Positions 1 through 8,904 of a stretch of DNA of 64,000 bases are shown here, piece after piece. Numbering within the stretch: the stretch's first letter is position 1; every line of letters starts with the position of its first letter. The notes beneath the pieces are model-generated. The model was not told the origin of the DNA. It did not search any database and saw only the letters and a list, made by a program, of their open reading frames with translations. This stretch comes from Mesorhizobium loti. Lineage in GTDB: Bacteria > Pseudomonadota > Alphaproteobacteria > Rhizobiales > Rhizobiaceae. A program made the position numbers and the translations under genes. The stretch lies in NCBI RefSeq assembly GCF_013170705.1, contig NZ_CP033334.1, positions 1,426,001 to 1,490,000 of the forward strand, read 5' to 3'.

Positions 1-2
1 AG

Positions 3-572
3 CGCAGCCGCGAGCGGGTGGAACGCATGCTGGCCGCAGCCTCGGCGCTGATCACGGAGCAAGGCAGCGATGCCATGCGCATGGGCGAGGTGGCGGAGCG
101 GGCAGGGGTGTCGATCGGCTCGCTCTACCAGTTCTTTCCCGACAAGCGGGCGATCATCTGGGCGCTGGCCGAGCGCTACACGGCCGAGAGCCAGGCCTGC
201 ATTTCAGCGGCACTCGCCAATGTAGACGATGCCGAAGGCCTGCGACGGGCTTTCTCCGAGCTGGTCGATATCTATTACGGGCTGTTCCTGGCCGAGCCGG
301 TGATGCGCGACATCTGGTCGGGCACGCAAGCCGACAAGGCGCTGCGCCAGCTCGAACTCGCCGACAGCCGGGCCAATGCGGAGTTCCTTGTCGCGGTGTT
401 GAAACGGCTACGTCCCGGCGCCGACCCTGTCGCCCTGGAAACCACGGCGTTTCTGGTTTGGCAAATGGGCGAGGCCGCGGTACGGCTGGCCATCTCCGTC
501 GACCGACAGGAGGGCGACAGGCTGGTCACAGCCTACAAGCGCATGGCGCTGCGGGAATTGCTGGCTGAGTAG
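3..572 (+). CDS. TetR/AcrR family transcriptional regulator (5' end outside window)
   Basis: The reading frame is open to the left edge of the window, so the true start lies upstream; 189 residues are visible. The N-terminal part carries the TetR helix-turn-helix: an amphipathic helix, then MGEVAERAGVSIGSLYQFF, where the GSLYQFFPDK recognition-helix signature is diagnostic of the family. The remaining ~130 residues are an all-helical ligand/dimerisation domain without a recognisable effector signature. A GTG at position 18 would give a 184-residue protein, but it would cut into the first helix of the DNA-binding domain, so it is unlikely to be the real start. The regulated target is unknown; it may lie upstream of the window. 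Confidence 0.85.
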   Translation, partial: RSRERVERMLAAASALITEQGSDAMRMGEVAERAGVSIGSLYQFFPDKRAIIWALAERYTAESQACISAALANVDDAEGLRRAFSELVDIYYGLFLAEPVMRDIWSGTQADKALRQLELADSRANAEFLVAVLKRLRPGADPVALETTAFLVWQMGEAAVRLAISVDRQEGDRLVTAYKRMALRELLAE

Positions 573-626
573 AGACGACTTTGGCGTTTCTGCCGCATCG
601 GTAGCGAAACCGCCTGCGACTGCGTC

Positions 627-654
627 CTTCTCCCCGCATAGTGACGGGGAGAAG
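627..654. repeat. Hairpin between TetR gene and rpmE
   Basis: A perfect 10-bp inverted repeat, CTTCTCCCCG and CGGGGAGAAG, with an 8-base loop. It lies between two convergent genes and has no T-tract, so it looks like one of the short palindromic intergenic repeats found elsewhere in this window (35.4 and 56.8 kb) rather than a classical terminator. It may still help to end TetR transcription. Confidence 0.5.
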
Positions 655-668
655 AGAGCACTGGTCAA

Positions 669-697
669 CAAAAAACCCGCCACGAAGGCGGGTCTTT
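669..697 (-). terminator. Rho-independent terminator of rpmE
   Basis: Read on the minus strand, a 7-bp ACCCGCC/GGCGGGT stem with a 5-base loop is followed by a run of six T. It sits just downstream of the rpmE stop codon. Confidence 0.8.
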
Positions 698-719
698 GAT
701 CTGCAAGGGCTTGTCCGGC

Positions 720-941
720 TTAGAGGCCGAAACCTTCGAAGCGCTTCTTGAACTTCGACAAGCGGCCGCCGCGGTCGAGCAGGGTCTGCTGGCCGCCGGT
801 CCAGGCCGGGTGGGTGGTCGGGTCGATATCGAGGTTCATCGTATCGCCTTCCTTGCCCCAGGTCGAACGGGTCGTGTATTCGGTGCCGTCGGTCATGACG
901 ACCTTGATGGTGTGGTAGTCGGGATGGATAGCGCTCTTCAT
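720..941 (-). CDS. rpmE: 50S ribosomal protein L31
   Basis: This 73-residue protein is a component of the large ribosomal subunit, located at the intersubunit bridge. It begins [19 protein letters not shown] and contains the family's HPxY start and the C-terminal [14 protein letters not shown] segment. There is no cysteine anywhere in the sequence, so this is the zinc-free (C-minus) form. A strong terminator follows it, so it appears to be a single-gene transcript, divergent from the ABC exporter gene. Confidence 0.95.
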   Translation of the reverse strand: MKSAIHPDYHTIKVVMTDGTEYTTRSTWGKEGDTMNLDIDPTTHPAWTGGQQTLLDRGGRLSKFKKRFEGFGL

Positions 942-1147
942 GGCTCGGTTCCTGGCTTGCCGGCGCGGCTGACGGGCATAAGCCTGCGTCGATGCGCCTC
1001 TTTTTAAAACTCGAAGCCGCAGCTATTGAGGAGCCACGGCTTCTAAAACGGTCGGCGAGCCTATACATCAGGCGGAATTGAATCACAAGGCCGCGGCAAG
1101 CGCATATTGCGACGCCTAGAGCTGAAGCGGCTAGAGGAAACACCGAG

Positions 1148-2947
1148 ATGGCGCAATCAAGCAGCGCAGACGAGCGCCGACGCTCGCTCAAGCCGCTCCG
1201 ACGCCTGTTCCCCTATATCACGCAATATCGCACGCTGGTCGTCGGCGCCCTCATCTCGCTGGCCATCGCCGCGGCAACGACATTGGCGCTGCCGCTGGCC
1301 GTACGGCGCATGATCGACCACGGCTTCTCGTCCTCCAGCACCACCTTCATTGCTGAATACTTTGCCGCGCTGGTGGCGATGGCCGCCATGCTGGCGGCGG
1401 CATCGGCCTGCCGTTATTATTTCGTCATCACGCTGGGGGAACGCGTCGTCGCCGATATCAGGCGCGATGTCTTTGCCCATGTGACGACGCTGTCGCCTGC
1501 CTTTTTCGACACCGCGCAGTCGGGCGAGATCGTGTCGCGGCTCGCCGCCGATACCACGCAGGTCAAATCGGCGGTCGGCGCGACCGCCTCGGTCGCGCTG
1601 CGCAACGTCATCCTCGGCCTCGGCGCGGTGGGAATGATGGTCATCACCAGCCCAAAACTGTCCGGCCTGGTCATCGCAGCCATTCCCATCATCGTGCTGC
1701 CCCTGGTCGCCTTCGGCCGCTCGGTGCGGCGCAAGTCAAGGCAGGCGCAGGATACGCTTGCCGAGGCGACAGCCTACGCCAGCGAGCAGATCGGCGCGGT
1801 GCGCACGCTGCAGGCCTTCACCAATGAGAAACTGGTCACCGGGCGGTTTTCGGGCGCGGTGGAGGCTGCTTTCGAGGCTGCACGCGCCTCGATCTTCGCA
1901 CGCTCCTTCCTCACCTTCTTTGCCATTTTCACCATCTTCTCGTCTGTCGTGGCAGTGCTGTGGTTCGGCTCGCGCGATGTGCTCGACGGCAATCTGTCGC
2001 CAGGCACGCTCGGCCAGTTCCTGCTCTATTCGGTGTTCGCCGCCGGTGCGCTCGGCGCGCTGTCGGAGGTCTGGGGCGAACTGGCTCAGGCTGCTGGCGC
2101 CGCCGAACGGCTGACCGAAATCCTCGCCGAGAAGCCGGCGATCCAGGCGCCGGCCGATCCAAAGCCGCTGCCGTCGATCGCCAAGGGCGCGATCGTCTTC
2201 GACGACGTCTCCTTCTCCTATCCGGCAAGGCCAGACCGCGCCGCCGTCCATGGCTTGAGTTTTCAGGTCATGCCCGGCGAGACGGTGGCCATCGTCGGTC
2301 CCTCCGGGGCCGGCAAGAGCACGGTGTTTTCGCTGATCCTGCGTTTCTACGATCCAGAGACCGGCAAGATCCTGATCGATGGCGTCGACGTGCGCGAAGC
2401 CGATCCGGTTTCGGTGCGCGAGCGCATCGCCATCGTGCCGCAGGACGTCACCATTTTCGCGGCGAGCGCGCGCGACAATATCGGCTTCGGCCGGCCGGGC
2501 GCCGGCAATGCCGAGATCGAGGCGGCCGCGAAGGACGCGCTGGCCGACGAATTCATCCTCAAGCTCGAAAATGGCTATGACAGCCAGGTCGGCGAGCGCG
2601 GCGTGACGCTGTCCGGCGGCCAGCGCCAGCGCGTGGCGATCGCCCGCGCCATCCTGCGCGACGCGCCGATCCTGCTGCTCGACGAAGCGACCTCGGCGCT
2701 CGACGCCGAAAGCGAGACGCTGGTGCAGACGGCGCTGGAGCGGCTGATGCAGGGCCGCACCACAATCGTCATCGCCCACCGGCTGGCAACGGTGCTGAAG
2801 GCCGACAGGATCCTCGTCATGGATGGCGGCCGAATCGTCGAGGAAGGCACGCATCAGAGCCTTGTCGCCAAGGGCGGCATCTATGCCAGGCTGGCCAAGC
2901 TGCAGTTCGAGACCGGCGCCAGCGCCTTCAGGGGTGCGGCGGAGTAG
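1148..2947 (+). CDS. ABC exporter with fused membrane and ATPase domains (MsbA/BmrA-like)
   Basis: A 599-residue half-transporter that should homodimerise in the inner membrane and export a lipophilic substrate or lipid. The N-terminal ~310 residues contain about six hydrophobic segments of the type-1 exporter fold. The nucleotide-binding domain follows, with Walker A GPSGAGKST near residues 383-391, Q-loop (VPQDVTIF), signature LSGGQRQR near 487, Walker B ILLLDEATSALD near 507 and the switch histidine in IAHRLATV. It follows rpmE divergently and has no partner gene, which fits a homodimeric half-exporter. Substrate cannot be inferred. Confidence 0.9.
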   Translation: MAQSSSADERRRSLKPLRRLFPYITQYRTLVVGALISLAIAAATTLALPLAVRRMIDHGFSSSSTTFIAEYFAALVAMAAMLAAASACRYYFVITLGERVVADIRRDVFAHVTTLSPAFFDTAQSGEIVSRLAADTTQVKSAVGATASVALRNVILGLGAVGMMVITSPKLSGLVIAAIPIIVLPLVAFGRSVRRKSRQAQDTLAEATAYASEQIGAVRTLQAFTNEKLVTGRFSGAVEAAFEAARASIFARSFLTFFAIFTIFSSVVAVLWFGSRDVLDGNLSPGTLGQFLLYSVFAAGALGALSEVWGELAQAAGAAERLTEILAEKPAIQAPADPKPLPSIAKGAIVFDDVSFSYPARPDRAAVHGLSFQVMPGETVAIVGPSGAGKSTVFSLILRFYDPETGKILIDGVDVREADPVSVRERIAIVPQDVTIFAASARDNIGFGRPGAGNAEIEAAAKDALADEFILKLENGYDSQVGERGVTLSGGQRQRVAIARAILRDAPILLLDEATSALDAESETLVQTALERLMQGRTTIVIAHRLATVLKADRILVMDGGRIVEEGTHQSLVAKGGIYARLAKLQFETGASAFRGAAE

Positions 2948-3143
2948 GCATTTCCGGCATGGCGGTCAGTTCGCCCGCATGATCGGAGCGTCTTGCAGCA
3001 ACCGCCGGATACCACCAGTGATGGAAAAGCGAGGCGATCCCGCAAGACGTGGAAGCCCGGTGGCCGGACGGCGAATACCTCGTCGCCTTGCTGTTCGCCG
3101 GCGCTTGTCGCCAATCACCGAAACCGGATGGCGGTGGCGGATT

Positions 3144-4628
3144 TCATCCGCCGTAGCGCTGCTTCAAGTGATTGACGAAATACACGGCGTTGAGCCTTTC
3201 GCCGGTAGCGCGCTCGAGCAGGTCCGGTGTCGACCAGCGCGACCCCTGTGACCATATCTTATCGCGGCGCCAGTCGTTGATGGCGGCGAAATTCCCTTTC
3301 GCCAGGTCGTCATCGGCGGAGGGGTGTTCCCTGGTCAGCGCGGCCCATTGCTGCGCCGCCATCATCGCGCCCAGCGTGTAGGACGGGAAGTAGCCGAAGG
3401 CCGCGCCCGGCCAATGCACGTCCTGCATCGGCCCGTCGGCCGGATTGTCGATGGTGGAAAGGCCGAGATAGTCGCGCATCTTGGCGTCCCACGCTTCGGG
3501 AAGATCAGCCACCTCCAGCCTGCCCGAGACCAGCTCCTGCTCCAGTTCGTAGCGCAGGATGACATGCAGGGGATAGGTCACCTCGTCGGCGTCGACGCGG
3601 ATCAGGCCGCGCTCGACGCGATGCACATGCGGTAGAAGGTCGTCGAGCGACCAGGCCTCGCCGAGATGCTTCTCCACCACCGGCAGCGCCCAGCGCCAGA
3701 AGGCGGGATTGCGGCCGATCTGCTTTTCGACGAAGAGGCTCTGGCTTTCGTGCACGGCCATGCCGCGCGCCTTGCCCAGCGGCCAATGCGACCATGCTTT
3801 CGGCAGGTTCTGTTCATAGAGCGCATGGCCGGTCTCGTGCAGCACACCCATCAGCGCCGACAGGAAATCGGACGTCTTGTAGCGGGTGGTGATGCGCACG
3901 TCGCTGGGCACGCCGCCGCAGAAGGGATGGTGCGACACCGACAGCGAGCCGTGCGTCAGGTCGAAACCGACCGCAGCCATCATGGCAAGGCCGAGTTCGC
4001 GCTGCTTGTCGATCGCATAGGTACCCGAAAGCGGCTTCAGCGGATGCTTGCGCAGCCGCGCCTCCTGGATTGCCAGTGCCTCCGGTACGAATCCCTTGAG
4101 GAAGGCTTTCAGGTCGGCGAAGACAGGGGTGATGTCCGCGGTGCGGTTGCCGGGGTCGAATTGCTCCATCAGCGCATCGTAGGGGGCGAGGCCGAGCACG
4201 TCGGAGCGCAGAGCCGCCTCTTCGCGCACCAGCGCCACGACACCCTCGAGCGCAGGCTGGAAGCCCGCCCAATCGTTCTTGGCGCGCAGGTCGCGCCATA
4301 GCTGCTCGCAACGCATGCGCGCCGTCGTCTGGCGTTCGACGAATTCGACAGGCAGGCAGGTCAGGTTGGTATACTGCCGCCGCAGTTCGCCGAGCGCCGC
4401 GCGCTGCTCGTCGTCGAGCGCCTCGCCTTCCGCGGCGGCGATCCAGTCCGATATCTCCGGTGCGGTCGCCCTGGTGTGGTACATGCCGGCCAGCGCCGCC
4501 ATTGCCTCCGCACGCTTCTCACCGCCGCCGACGGCCATATGTGTCGCTTCGTCGGCGCCGAGGATGGCCAGCGCATGCTCAAGCGCTTCGAGCTTGTGGC
4601 CGAGGTCGTCGAGTTTCTGAAAGGACAT
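3144..4628 (-). CDS. Carboxypeptidase Taq family metallopeptidase (M32)
   Basis: A 494-residue cytoplasmic zinc carboxypeptidase that removes C-terminal amino acids. The HEXXH zinc motif appears as HETGH at residues 264-268, followed by ALYEQNLP as in M32 enzymes, and the length matches the family (~500 residues). The chosen start, MSFQKLDDLG, aligns with M32 N-termini; an in-frame ATG 57 bases upstream would add a non-homologous extension. It is a stand-alone gene, convergent with the ABC exporter and divergent from the DUF1304 gene. Confidence 0.92.
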   Translation of the reverse strand: MSFQKLDDLGHKLEALEHALAILGADEATHMAVGGGEKRAEAMAALAGMYHTRATAPEISDWIAAAEGEALDDEQRAALGELRRQYTNLTCLPVEFVERQTTARMRCEQLWRDLRAKNDWAGFQPALEGVVALVREEAALRSDVLGLAPYDALMEQFDPGNRTADITPVFADLKAFLKGFVPEALAIQEARLRKHPLKPLSGTYAIDKQRELGLAMMAAVGFDLTHGSLSVSHHPFCGGVPSDVRITTRYKTSDFLSALMGVLHETGHALYEQNLPKAWSHWPLGKARGMAVHESQSLFVEKQIGRNPAFWRWALPVVEKHLGEAWSLDDLLPHVHRVERGLIRVDADEVTYPLHVILRYELEQELVSGRLEVADLPEAWDAKMRDYLGLSTIDNPADGPMQDVHWPGAAFGYFPSYTLGAMMAAQQWAALTREHPSADDDLAKGNFAAINDWRRDKIWSQGSRWSTPDLLERATGERLNAVYFVNHLKQRYGG

Positions 4629-4743
4629 GGCGGATTCCGTGATTGAGGACGGCGCGAAAAGACACCAACGCAAAAGCGTTGGCAACCCTCGGAGCGGTTC
4701 AGCGTTTCACGGAAACGGCACCCTGCACCGACTCATTGCTTTG

Positions 4744-4793
4744 ATGCAATTCCCCGGGGAAAGCGCTGCGCGCCTTTGCTGGAATTGCTCTGG
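4744..4793. repeat. 50-bp intergenic palindromic repeat, copy A
   Basis: Begins ATGCAATTCC and ends GGAATTGCTCTGG, so its ends form an imperfect inverted repeat (GCAATTCC/GGAATTGC). It aligns over its whole 50 bases with the element at 8087-8136, and a half copy is seen near 23235. It sits in the leader region of the DUF1304 gene. Confidence 0.7.
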
Positions 4794-4871
4794 ATACCGT
4801 CCGGCGGATGGCACCTTGCGCAGGCGATGCCACACATGAAATGCTGCGGCAACGCGTGCAGGGGGAGCAAA

Positions 4872-5225
4872 ATGATCGGCGACATCCTGGTCGGGCTGGT
4901 GGCCTTGATCCATGTTTACATCGTCTATCTCGAGATGGTGCTTTGGGACACGCCGCGTGGGCACAAGACATTCCGCCTGACGCCCGAATTCGCGCAGGCC
5001 TCGAAGGTGCTCGCCGCCAATCAGGGCCTCTACAACGGATTTCTTGCCGCCGGCCTGATCTGGGGGCTTTACCTCGGCGCTGCCGGTTTTCAGGTCAAGG
5101 TCTTCTTCCTGTTGTGCGTGGCCATTGCCGGCCTCTATGGCGCGGCGACGGTCGGCCGCAAGATCCTGTTCATCCAGACCGTGCCGGCGGTGGTCGCCCT
5201 GGTCGCGCTCTGGCTTGGTTGGTAG
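4872..5225 (+). CDS. DUF1304 family small membrane protein
   Basis: A 117-residue integral membrane protein with about four hydrophobic helices. The conserved start MIGDILVGLVALIHVYIVYLE, the TPRGHKTF loop and the LAANQGLYNGFLAAGL segment are typical of DUF1304 (YqjF-like) proteins. The start was placed at the ATG preceded by GGGGGAGCAAA; the longer frame upstream runs through the repeat at 4744 and is not conserved. No function is established for the family. Confidence 0.85.
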   Translation: MIGDILVGLVALIHVYIVYLEMVLWDTPRGHKTFRLTPEFAQASKVLAANQGLYNGFLAAGLIWGLYLGAAGFQVKVFFLLCVAIAGLYGAATVGRKILFIQTVPAVVALVALWLGW

Positions 5226-5317
5226 GCGGGCTGGGCCGGTGAGGAAAAAGGACGCCCGCGGGATCGGGGTCCCGAAGGCGCCAGGAGGTCGCTTCCTCGT
5301 GGACCGTTCCAGAGGCC

Positions 5318-5746
5318 TCAGCCGTTCGGATAGGTTCCGCCGTCGGAACCATCGCCCATGAGGAAGCCGCTGCCGGTGTCGACCCTGAGCCGCTGGTCGA
5401 CATTGTCGAGCCGGCGCAGCAGCTCATGATATTGCGCGGCCGGTATCCTGCCGTGATCCGACGCGGCTATCTTCTCGGCTGCCTGGTTGATGCGGACGGT
5501 ACGCATTTCCAGGCGCTCCGCCACGGCCGGGGTGATGTTGTTGGCCTGCCTGGCGTCGACAATGCCCTGGCGGACACCCTGAACCTGTTGCATGAGAGCC
5601 TCGACACGCGGGCCGGTCATGTCTGTCGGATCCGTCGCGTCGAGAGTGCCCTTGTGATGGCCCGCGGCGTAGGCGCCGGCGAGCGGAATGGCGATAAAGA
5701 ATGCGGTCAGTGCCGCAGTTCTGAGCGTGGGGTTAAAAGAGCGCAT
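5318..5746 (-). CDS. Small secreted helical protein, function unknown
   Basis: A 142-residue protein with a clear Sec signal peptide: a basic start, a hydrophobic stretch ending near residue 27 in AYA|AG. The mature part is a predicted helical domain (residues 45-115, rich in E, R, Q and A) followed by a glycine-rich C-terminus. No family is recognised. It could be a periplasmic protein of the stress-related helical type, but nothing in the sequence shows a function. It reads in the same direction as the motor-like pair upstream, separated by about 250 bases. Confidence 0.7.
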   Translation of the reverse strand: MRSFNPTLRTAALTAFFIAIPLAGAYAAGHHKGTLDATDPTDMTGPRVEALMQQVQGVRQGIVDARQANNITPAVAERLEMRTVRINQAAEKIAASDHGRIPAAQYHELLRRLDNVDQRLRVDTGSGFLMGDGSDGGTYPNG

Positions 5747-5903
5747 CGTCGCGTCTCCTCCAGAAGAGGAAAGGCAGCGGTTCCTTCGTCTGCCTTCCAG
5801 CCACGGGCCGTCGGGTTCCGTCGCGTCGCGATGGGAGGCATCGCCGGCGGTTCTCGGCCCTGGGCGGCAGGCTAGGAGCGCTCCGGCGCGAAGTGGAATT
5901 AAA

Positions 5904-5918
5904 AAAAGATAATCTTTT
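5904..5918. promoter_or_regulatory. AT-rich palindrome upstream of the secreted-protein gene
   Basis: AAAAGAT-A-ATCTTTT is a perfect 7-1-7 inverted repeat in an otherwise GC-rich spacer, about 160 bases upstream of the gene ending at 5318 and just beyond the end of the motor-like operon. It could be an operator. The flanking A/T run also allows a weak terminator for the minus-strand operon. Confidence 0.35.
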
Positions 5919-5994
5919 CAGGCCTTGCCGACACCGGTCTGCGCCCTAAAGTTGAGCCGTCGAACAAATTCGCGTGACATCGCGTGATGATGGT

Positions 5995-7026
5995 TCAACG
6001 TTCGGTGAGCTTCAGTTCAATGCGGCGGTTCTTGTTGCGCGCCTCGTCGGTATCGGCAGGGTCGAGCGGCTGGAACTCGCCAAAGCCGGCGGCGACCAGC
6101 CGGTTGGCCGGCACGCCGTTCTCGATCAGGAACTTGACCACCGAAGTCGAACGCGCCGTCGACAGCTCCCAATTGTCGCGGTAGCGGCCGGTGCCCGAGA
6201 GCGGCTTGTTGTCGGTGTGGCCATCGACACGCAGCACCCAGTTGATCTCCGGCGGAATCTCCTTCTGCAACTCGATGATGGCGTCGGCGAGCTTTTTCAT
6301 CTCGACCTTGCCCGCATCGTTGATGACCTCGGAGCCGGTCGGGAACAGCACTTCCGACTGGAAGACAAAACGGTCGCCGACAATGCGGATGTTCTCGCGG
6401 TCGGCGAGGATCTCGCGCAGACGTCCGAAGAAGTCGGAGCGGTAGCGGTTCAATTCCTGCACGCGCTGCGCCAGGGCGACGTTGAGGCGGCGGCCGAGAT
6501 CGGCGATCTTGGTATTGGAATCGCGGTCGCGGGCCTCCGAAACGTTGAGCGCGTCCTCGAGTGCTCCGATCTGCTTGCGAAGCGCGGCGATCTGCTGGTT
6601 GAGTATCTCGACCTGGCTCAGTGCCTGCTGGCTGATCTGGCGCTGGTTGTCGAGTTCGCCGCCCAGTTCCGCGGCACGCTGGTTGGCCGCGTCGCCGGCA
6701 CCGGCACCTTGCGCCAGCAATTGCTCGAGGCGGCTCTTTTCCGCCTCCGCCGCCGACAGCGACGCCTGCAGGTTGGCGAGCGAATCCTCCTTGTCCTGTG
6801 CCGTCGAGCGCTCCAGCGCCAGAAGCTGGGTCAGTTCGTTGATCTGCGAGTTGAGACGATTGAGCACCGTGTCCTTGCCGGAGATTTCGCGGCCGAGCAG
6901 GAACTGCGCCAACACGAAAACGGTGAGCAGGAACATGATGGCGAGCAGCAGCGTCGACAAAGCGTCGACAAAGCCCGGCCAGTAGTCGATGCGGCGATCG
7001 GTACGCCGGCCCCTGGCAAGCGCCAT
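5995..7026 (-). CDS. MotB/OmpA-like peptidoglycan-binding stator protein
   Basis: A 343-residue inner-membrane protein. A short cytoplasmic tail is followed by YWPGFVDALSTLLLAIMFLL, a single membrane helix whose Asp21 matches the proton-binding aspartate of MotB. Residues ~50-185 are a long coiled coil, and residues ~215-343 are an OmpA-type peptidoglycan-binding domain (VDGHTDNKPL, NWELSTARS, NRRIELKL). It starts one base after the stop codon of the MotA/TolQ-like gene, so the two surely form one complex driven by the proton gradient. No flagellar genes are nearby, so a non-flagellar envelope role is likely. Confidence 0.85.
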   Translation of the reverse strand: MALARGRRTDRRIDYWPGFVDALSTLLLAIMFLLTVFVLAQFLLGREISGKDTVLNRLNSQINELTQLLALERSTAQDKEDSLANLQASLSAAEAEKSRLEQLLAQGAGAGDAANQRAAELGGELDNQRQISQQALSQVEILNQQIAALRKQIGALEDALNVSEARDRDSNTKIADLGRRLNVALAQRVQELNRYRSDFFGRLREILADRENIRIVGDRFVFQSEVLFPTGSEVINDAGKVEMKKLADAIIELQKEIPPEINWVLRVDGHTDNKPLSGTGRYRDNWELSTARSTSVVKFLIENGVPANRLVAAGFGEFQPLDPADTDEARNKNRRIELKLTER

Positions 7027-7027
7027 G

Positions 7028-8053
7028 TCAGTGCACCCCGGGCTTCTTCAGGGCGTCGGCGATCTTTTCCAGCGTGTTGCGCATCGCCTTCTGTTCATCG
7101 GACTGGGCCTCGACCCAGTCGCGCATGATCTGCTGCTCGGAGCGCATGTTCTTGACCAGGCCGGAAATGCCGTCGGCGAGATTGGCCATGGCGGTGGCGA
7201 CACGAGGATTGGAGCCGCCGCCATTCTCCTGCATGCTGCGTAGCCGCTCCGACAACAGGCGGATTTCGTCCGACGGTTCGGACTTGGCCGGATCGGAGAC
7301 GACGATGTCGGAAGAGAGATCCGTGACCGAGGACAGCCAGTTCTCAAGCTCGGTGTAGAAGCGTGTCTGGGCGCGGCCCGCCTGCAAATCGAGGAAGCCA
7401 AGCACCAGCGAACCGGACAGGCCGAACAGCGAGGATGAGAAGGCCGTGCCCATGCCGGCCAACGGCGCCGACAGGCCCTGCTTCAGGGAATCGAGCACCG
7501 CGGCTGCATCACCCGTGCCGGGATCGAGCGATTCGATGGTCTCGCGAATCGAGCCGATCGTGTTCAACAAGCCCCAGAAGGTGCCGAGCAGGCCGAGGAA
7601 CACCAGGAGGCCGACCAGGTAGCGCGAGGTGTCGCGGCTTTCGTCGAGGCGCGTGGCGATGGAATCCAGCATTGTGCGCATGGAAGAGGTCGAGAAGGCC
7701 ATGGTCGAGGAACGGCCGATCATGGCTTTCATCGGGGCCAGCAGCACCGGTTCGGTGGTTTCCGAGCCGGCGCGGAAGGAGTTGACCCAGCGCACCTCGC
7801 GAAACAGCCGCCCGACCTGGACGAAAGCGAGCAGGATGCCGACCACCAGCACGCCGATGATCAGGCCGTTGAGGCCGGGATTGGTGACGAAAGCCGTCGA
7901 GATCTGGCGGGTCAGGATGGCGGCAATGAAGGCGACGATGGCCAGGAAGATGACCATGGTCAGCAGGAACACCTGCGGACTCGATAGTTTATGCGGATCG
8001 TAGATCAGTACGTCGGAGCGCCTGCCCATGCCGAAGGATCTGAGAAAAGCCAT
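7028..8053 (-). CDS. MotA/TolQ/ExbB-like proton-channel protein
   Basis: A 341-residue membrane protein with hydrophobic segments near residues 27-47, 62-80, 146-166 and 200-222. The GLLVFLGLLGTFWGLLNTI segment and the later LAGMGTAFSSSLFGL helix match the MotA/TolQ/ExbB channel signature. Residues ~225-341 form a hydrophilic, partly coiled C-terminal tail, longer than in TolQ (which is a separate gene at 26027). It is first in a two-gene operon with the MotB-like gene. The pair is typical of a third, non-flagellar, non-Tol stator system in Rhizobiales; its load is unknown. Confidence 0.85.
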   Translation of the reverse strand: MAFLRSFGMGRRSDVLIYDPHKLSSPQVFLLTMVIFLAIVAFIAAILTRQISTAFVTNPGLNGLIIGVLVVGILLAFVQVGRLFREVRWVNSFRAGSETTEPVLLAPMKAMIGRSSTMAFSTSSMRTMLDSIATRLDESRDTSRYLVGLLVFLGLLGTFWGLLNTIGSIRETIESLDPGTGDAAAVLDSLKQGLSAPLAGMGTAFSSSLFGLSGSLVLGFLDLQAGRAQTRFYTELENWLSSVTDLSSDIVVSDPAKSEPSDEIRLLSERLRSMQENGGGSNPRVATAMANLADGISGLVKNMRSEQQIMRDWVEAQSDEQKAMRNTLEKIADALKKPGVH

Positions 8054-8086
8054 CCGTGCCCCGTTTCCGATGCTCTATTTGCCTTT

Positions 8087-8136
8087 ACGCAATTCCGAAC
8101 GGGAAACCGCTCACACTTTCCCTGGAATTGCTCCAG
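8087..8136. repeat. 50-bp intergenic palindromic repeat, copy B
   Basis: Begins ACGCAATTCC and ends GGAATTGCTCCAG. It has the same length, end sequence and internal GGGAAA...CGCT core as copy A at 4744. It lies 33 bases upstream of the MotA-like start, within that operon's likely promoter or leader. Confidence 0.7.
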
Positions 8137-8217
8137 CGCCGCCGATCACGTAGTTGGCGACTCTAAACGGAATTGTGACCAAATTGAATGGCGCTTGGCA
8201 ATAATGCCGCGAGCGGA

Positions 8218-8904
8218 TCAGAAGCGGTTTATCACCAGGCAGTCGACCATGGCCGCCAGATGCAGGCCAGCGCCAGTGACGACGAAGCCGTGCCACAGCG
8301 CGTTGTGGAAACGCAGCCCCTTCCAGGCGAAGAAAATGACACCGCTGGAATAGACGACGCCACCGGCGACGATGAGCACGATCGAGGTCGTCGGCAGTGT
8401 CGCGACGAGCGGCTTGACCAGGACAATGCCGCTCCAGCCGATGGCTAGATAGAAGACGATCGCCAGCCGGTCGAAACGGCCGGGAAAGAACACCTTGATG
8501 ACGATGCCTGTCGCCGCCGCGATCCAGACCAGCGCGATCATCCAGCGGGCCAGCGGCGAGCCGTCGAGCTGGGCCAGAAAAGGCGTGTAGGTGGCGGCGA
8601 TGAGAAGATAGATCGCGGCGTGATCGAAGCGCCGCAGAACCCATTTGGCCGGTGACGATACCGGCCACAGATTGTAGGCCAGCGACACCGAGAGCACGGT
8701 GAGCAGCGAAACGACATAGAAGGCGGCGGCGACGTATTCGCCGGGTCCGACCCGAAACGCCGCCAGCGCCAGCAGCGCCGAGCCGGCCGCGATCGCCAGC
8801 ACGATGCCGACAGCATGGACAATGCCGTCGGCGATCATCTCCGCGCGGGAGTAGTGCCAGCGCCCGACAAAGGGGATTTCGAGTTGCGGCGGTGTGTCTG
8901 CCAT
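8218..8904 (-). CDS. Hemolysin III family (PAQR-type) membrane protein
   Basis: A 228-residue protein with seven predicted membrane helices. Conserved features of the HlyIII/PAQR superfamily are visible: the N-terminal SRAEMIADGIVHAVGIV with its first-helix histidine, DHAAIYLLIAATYTPF in the middle (the H-x3-Y-x-L-I-A-x-T-Y-T motif), and a late HNALWHGFVVTGAGLH with histidines expected to bind zinc. The start at MADTPPQ has an AGGA ribosome site. Bacterial members are inner-membrane proteins of uncertain enzymatic role; direct haemolysis should not be assumed. Confidence 0.88.
   Translation of the reverse strand: MADTPPQLEIPFVGRWHYSRAEMIADGIVHAVGIVLAIAAGSALLALAAFRVGPGEYVAAAFYVVSLLTVLSVSLAYNLWPVSSPAKWVLRRFDHAAIYLLIAATYTPFLAQLDGSPLARWMIALVWIAAATGIVIKVFFPGRFDRLAIVFYLAIGWSGIVLVKPLVATLPTTSIVLIVAGGVVYSSGVIFFAWKGLRFHNALWHGFVVTGAGLHLAAMVDCLVINRF

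Noticed and set aside
2948..3143. Possible short gene between the ABC exporter and the M32 peptidase
   Set aside because: Frames on both strands are short, lack ribosome sites and run into neighbouring genes.
5995..8053. A Zorya-type phage defence system (ZorA/ZorB)
   Set aside because: The two proteins have a similar layout, but no ZorC, ZorD or ZorE gene is adjacent; the neighbours are housekeeping genes.
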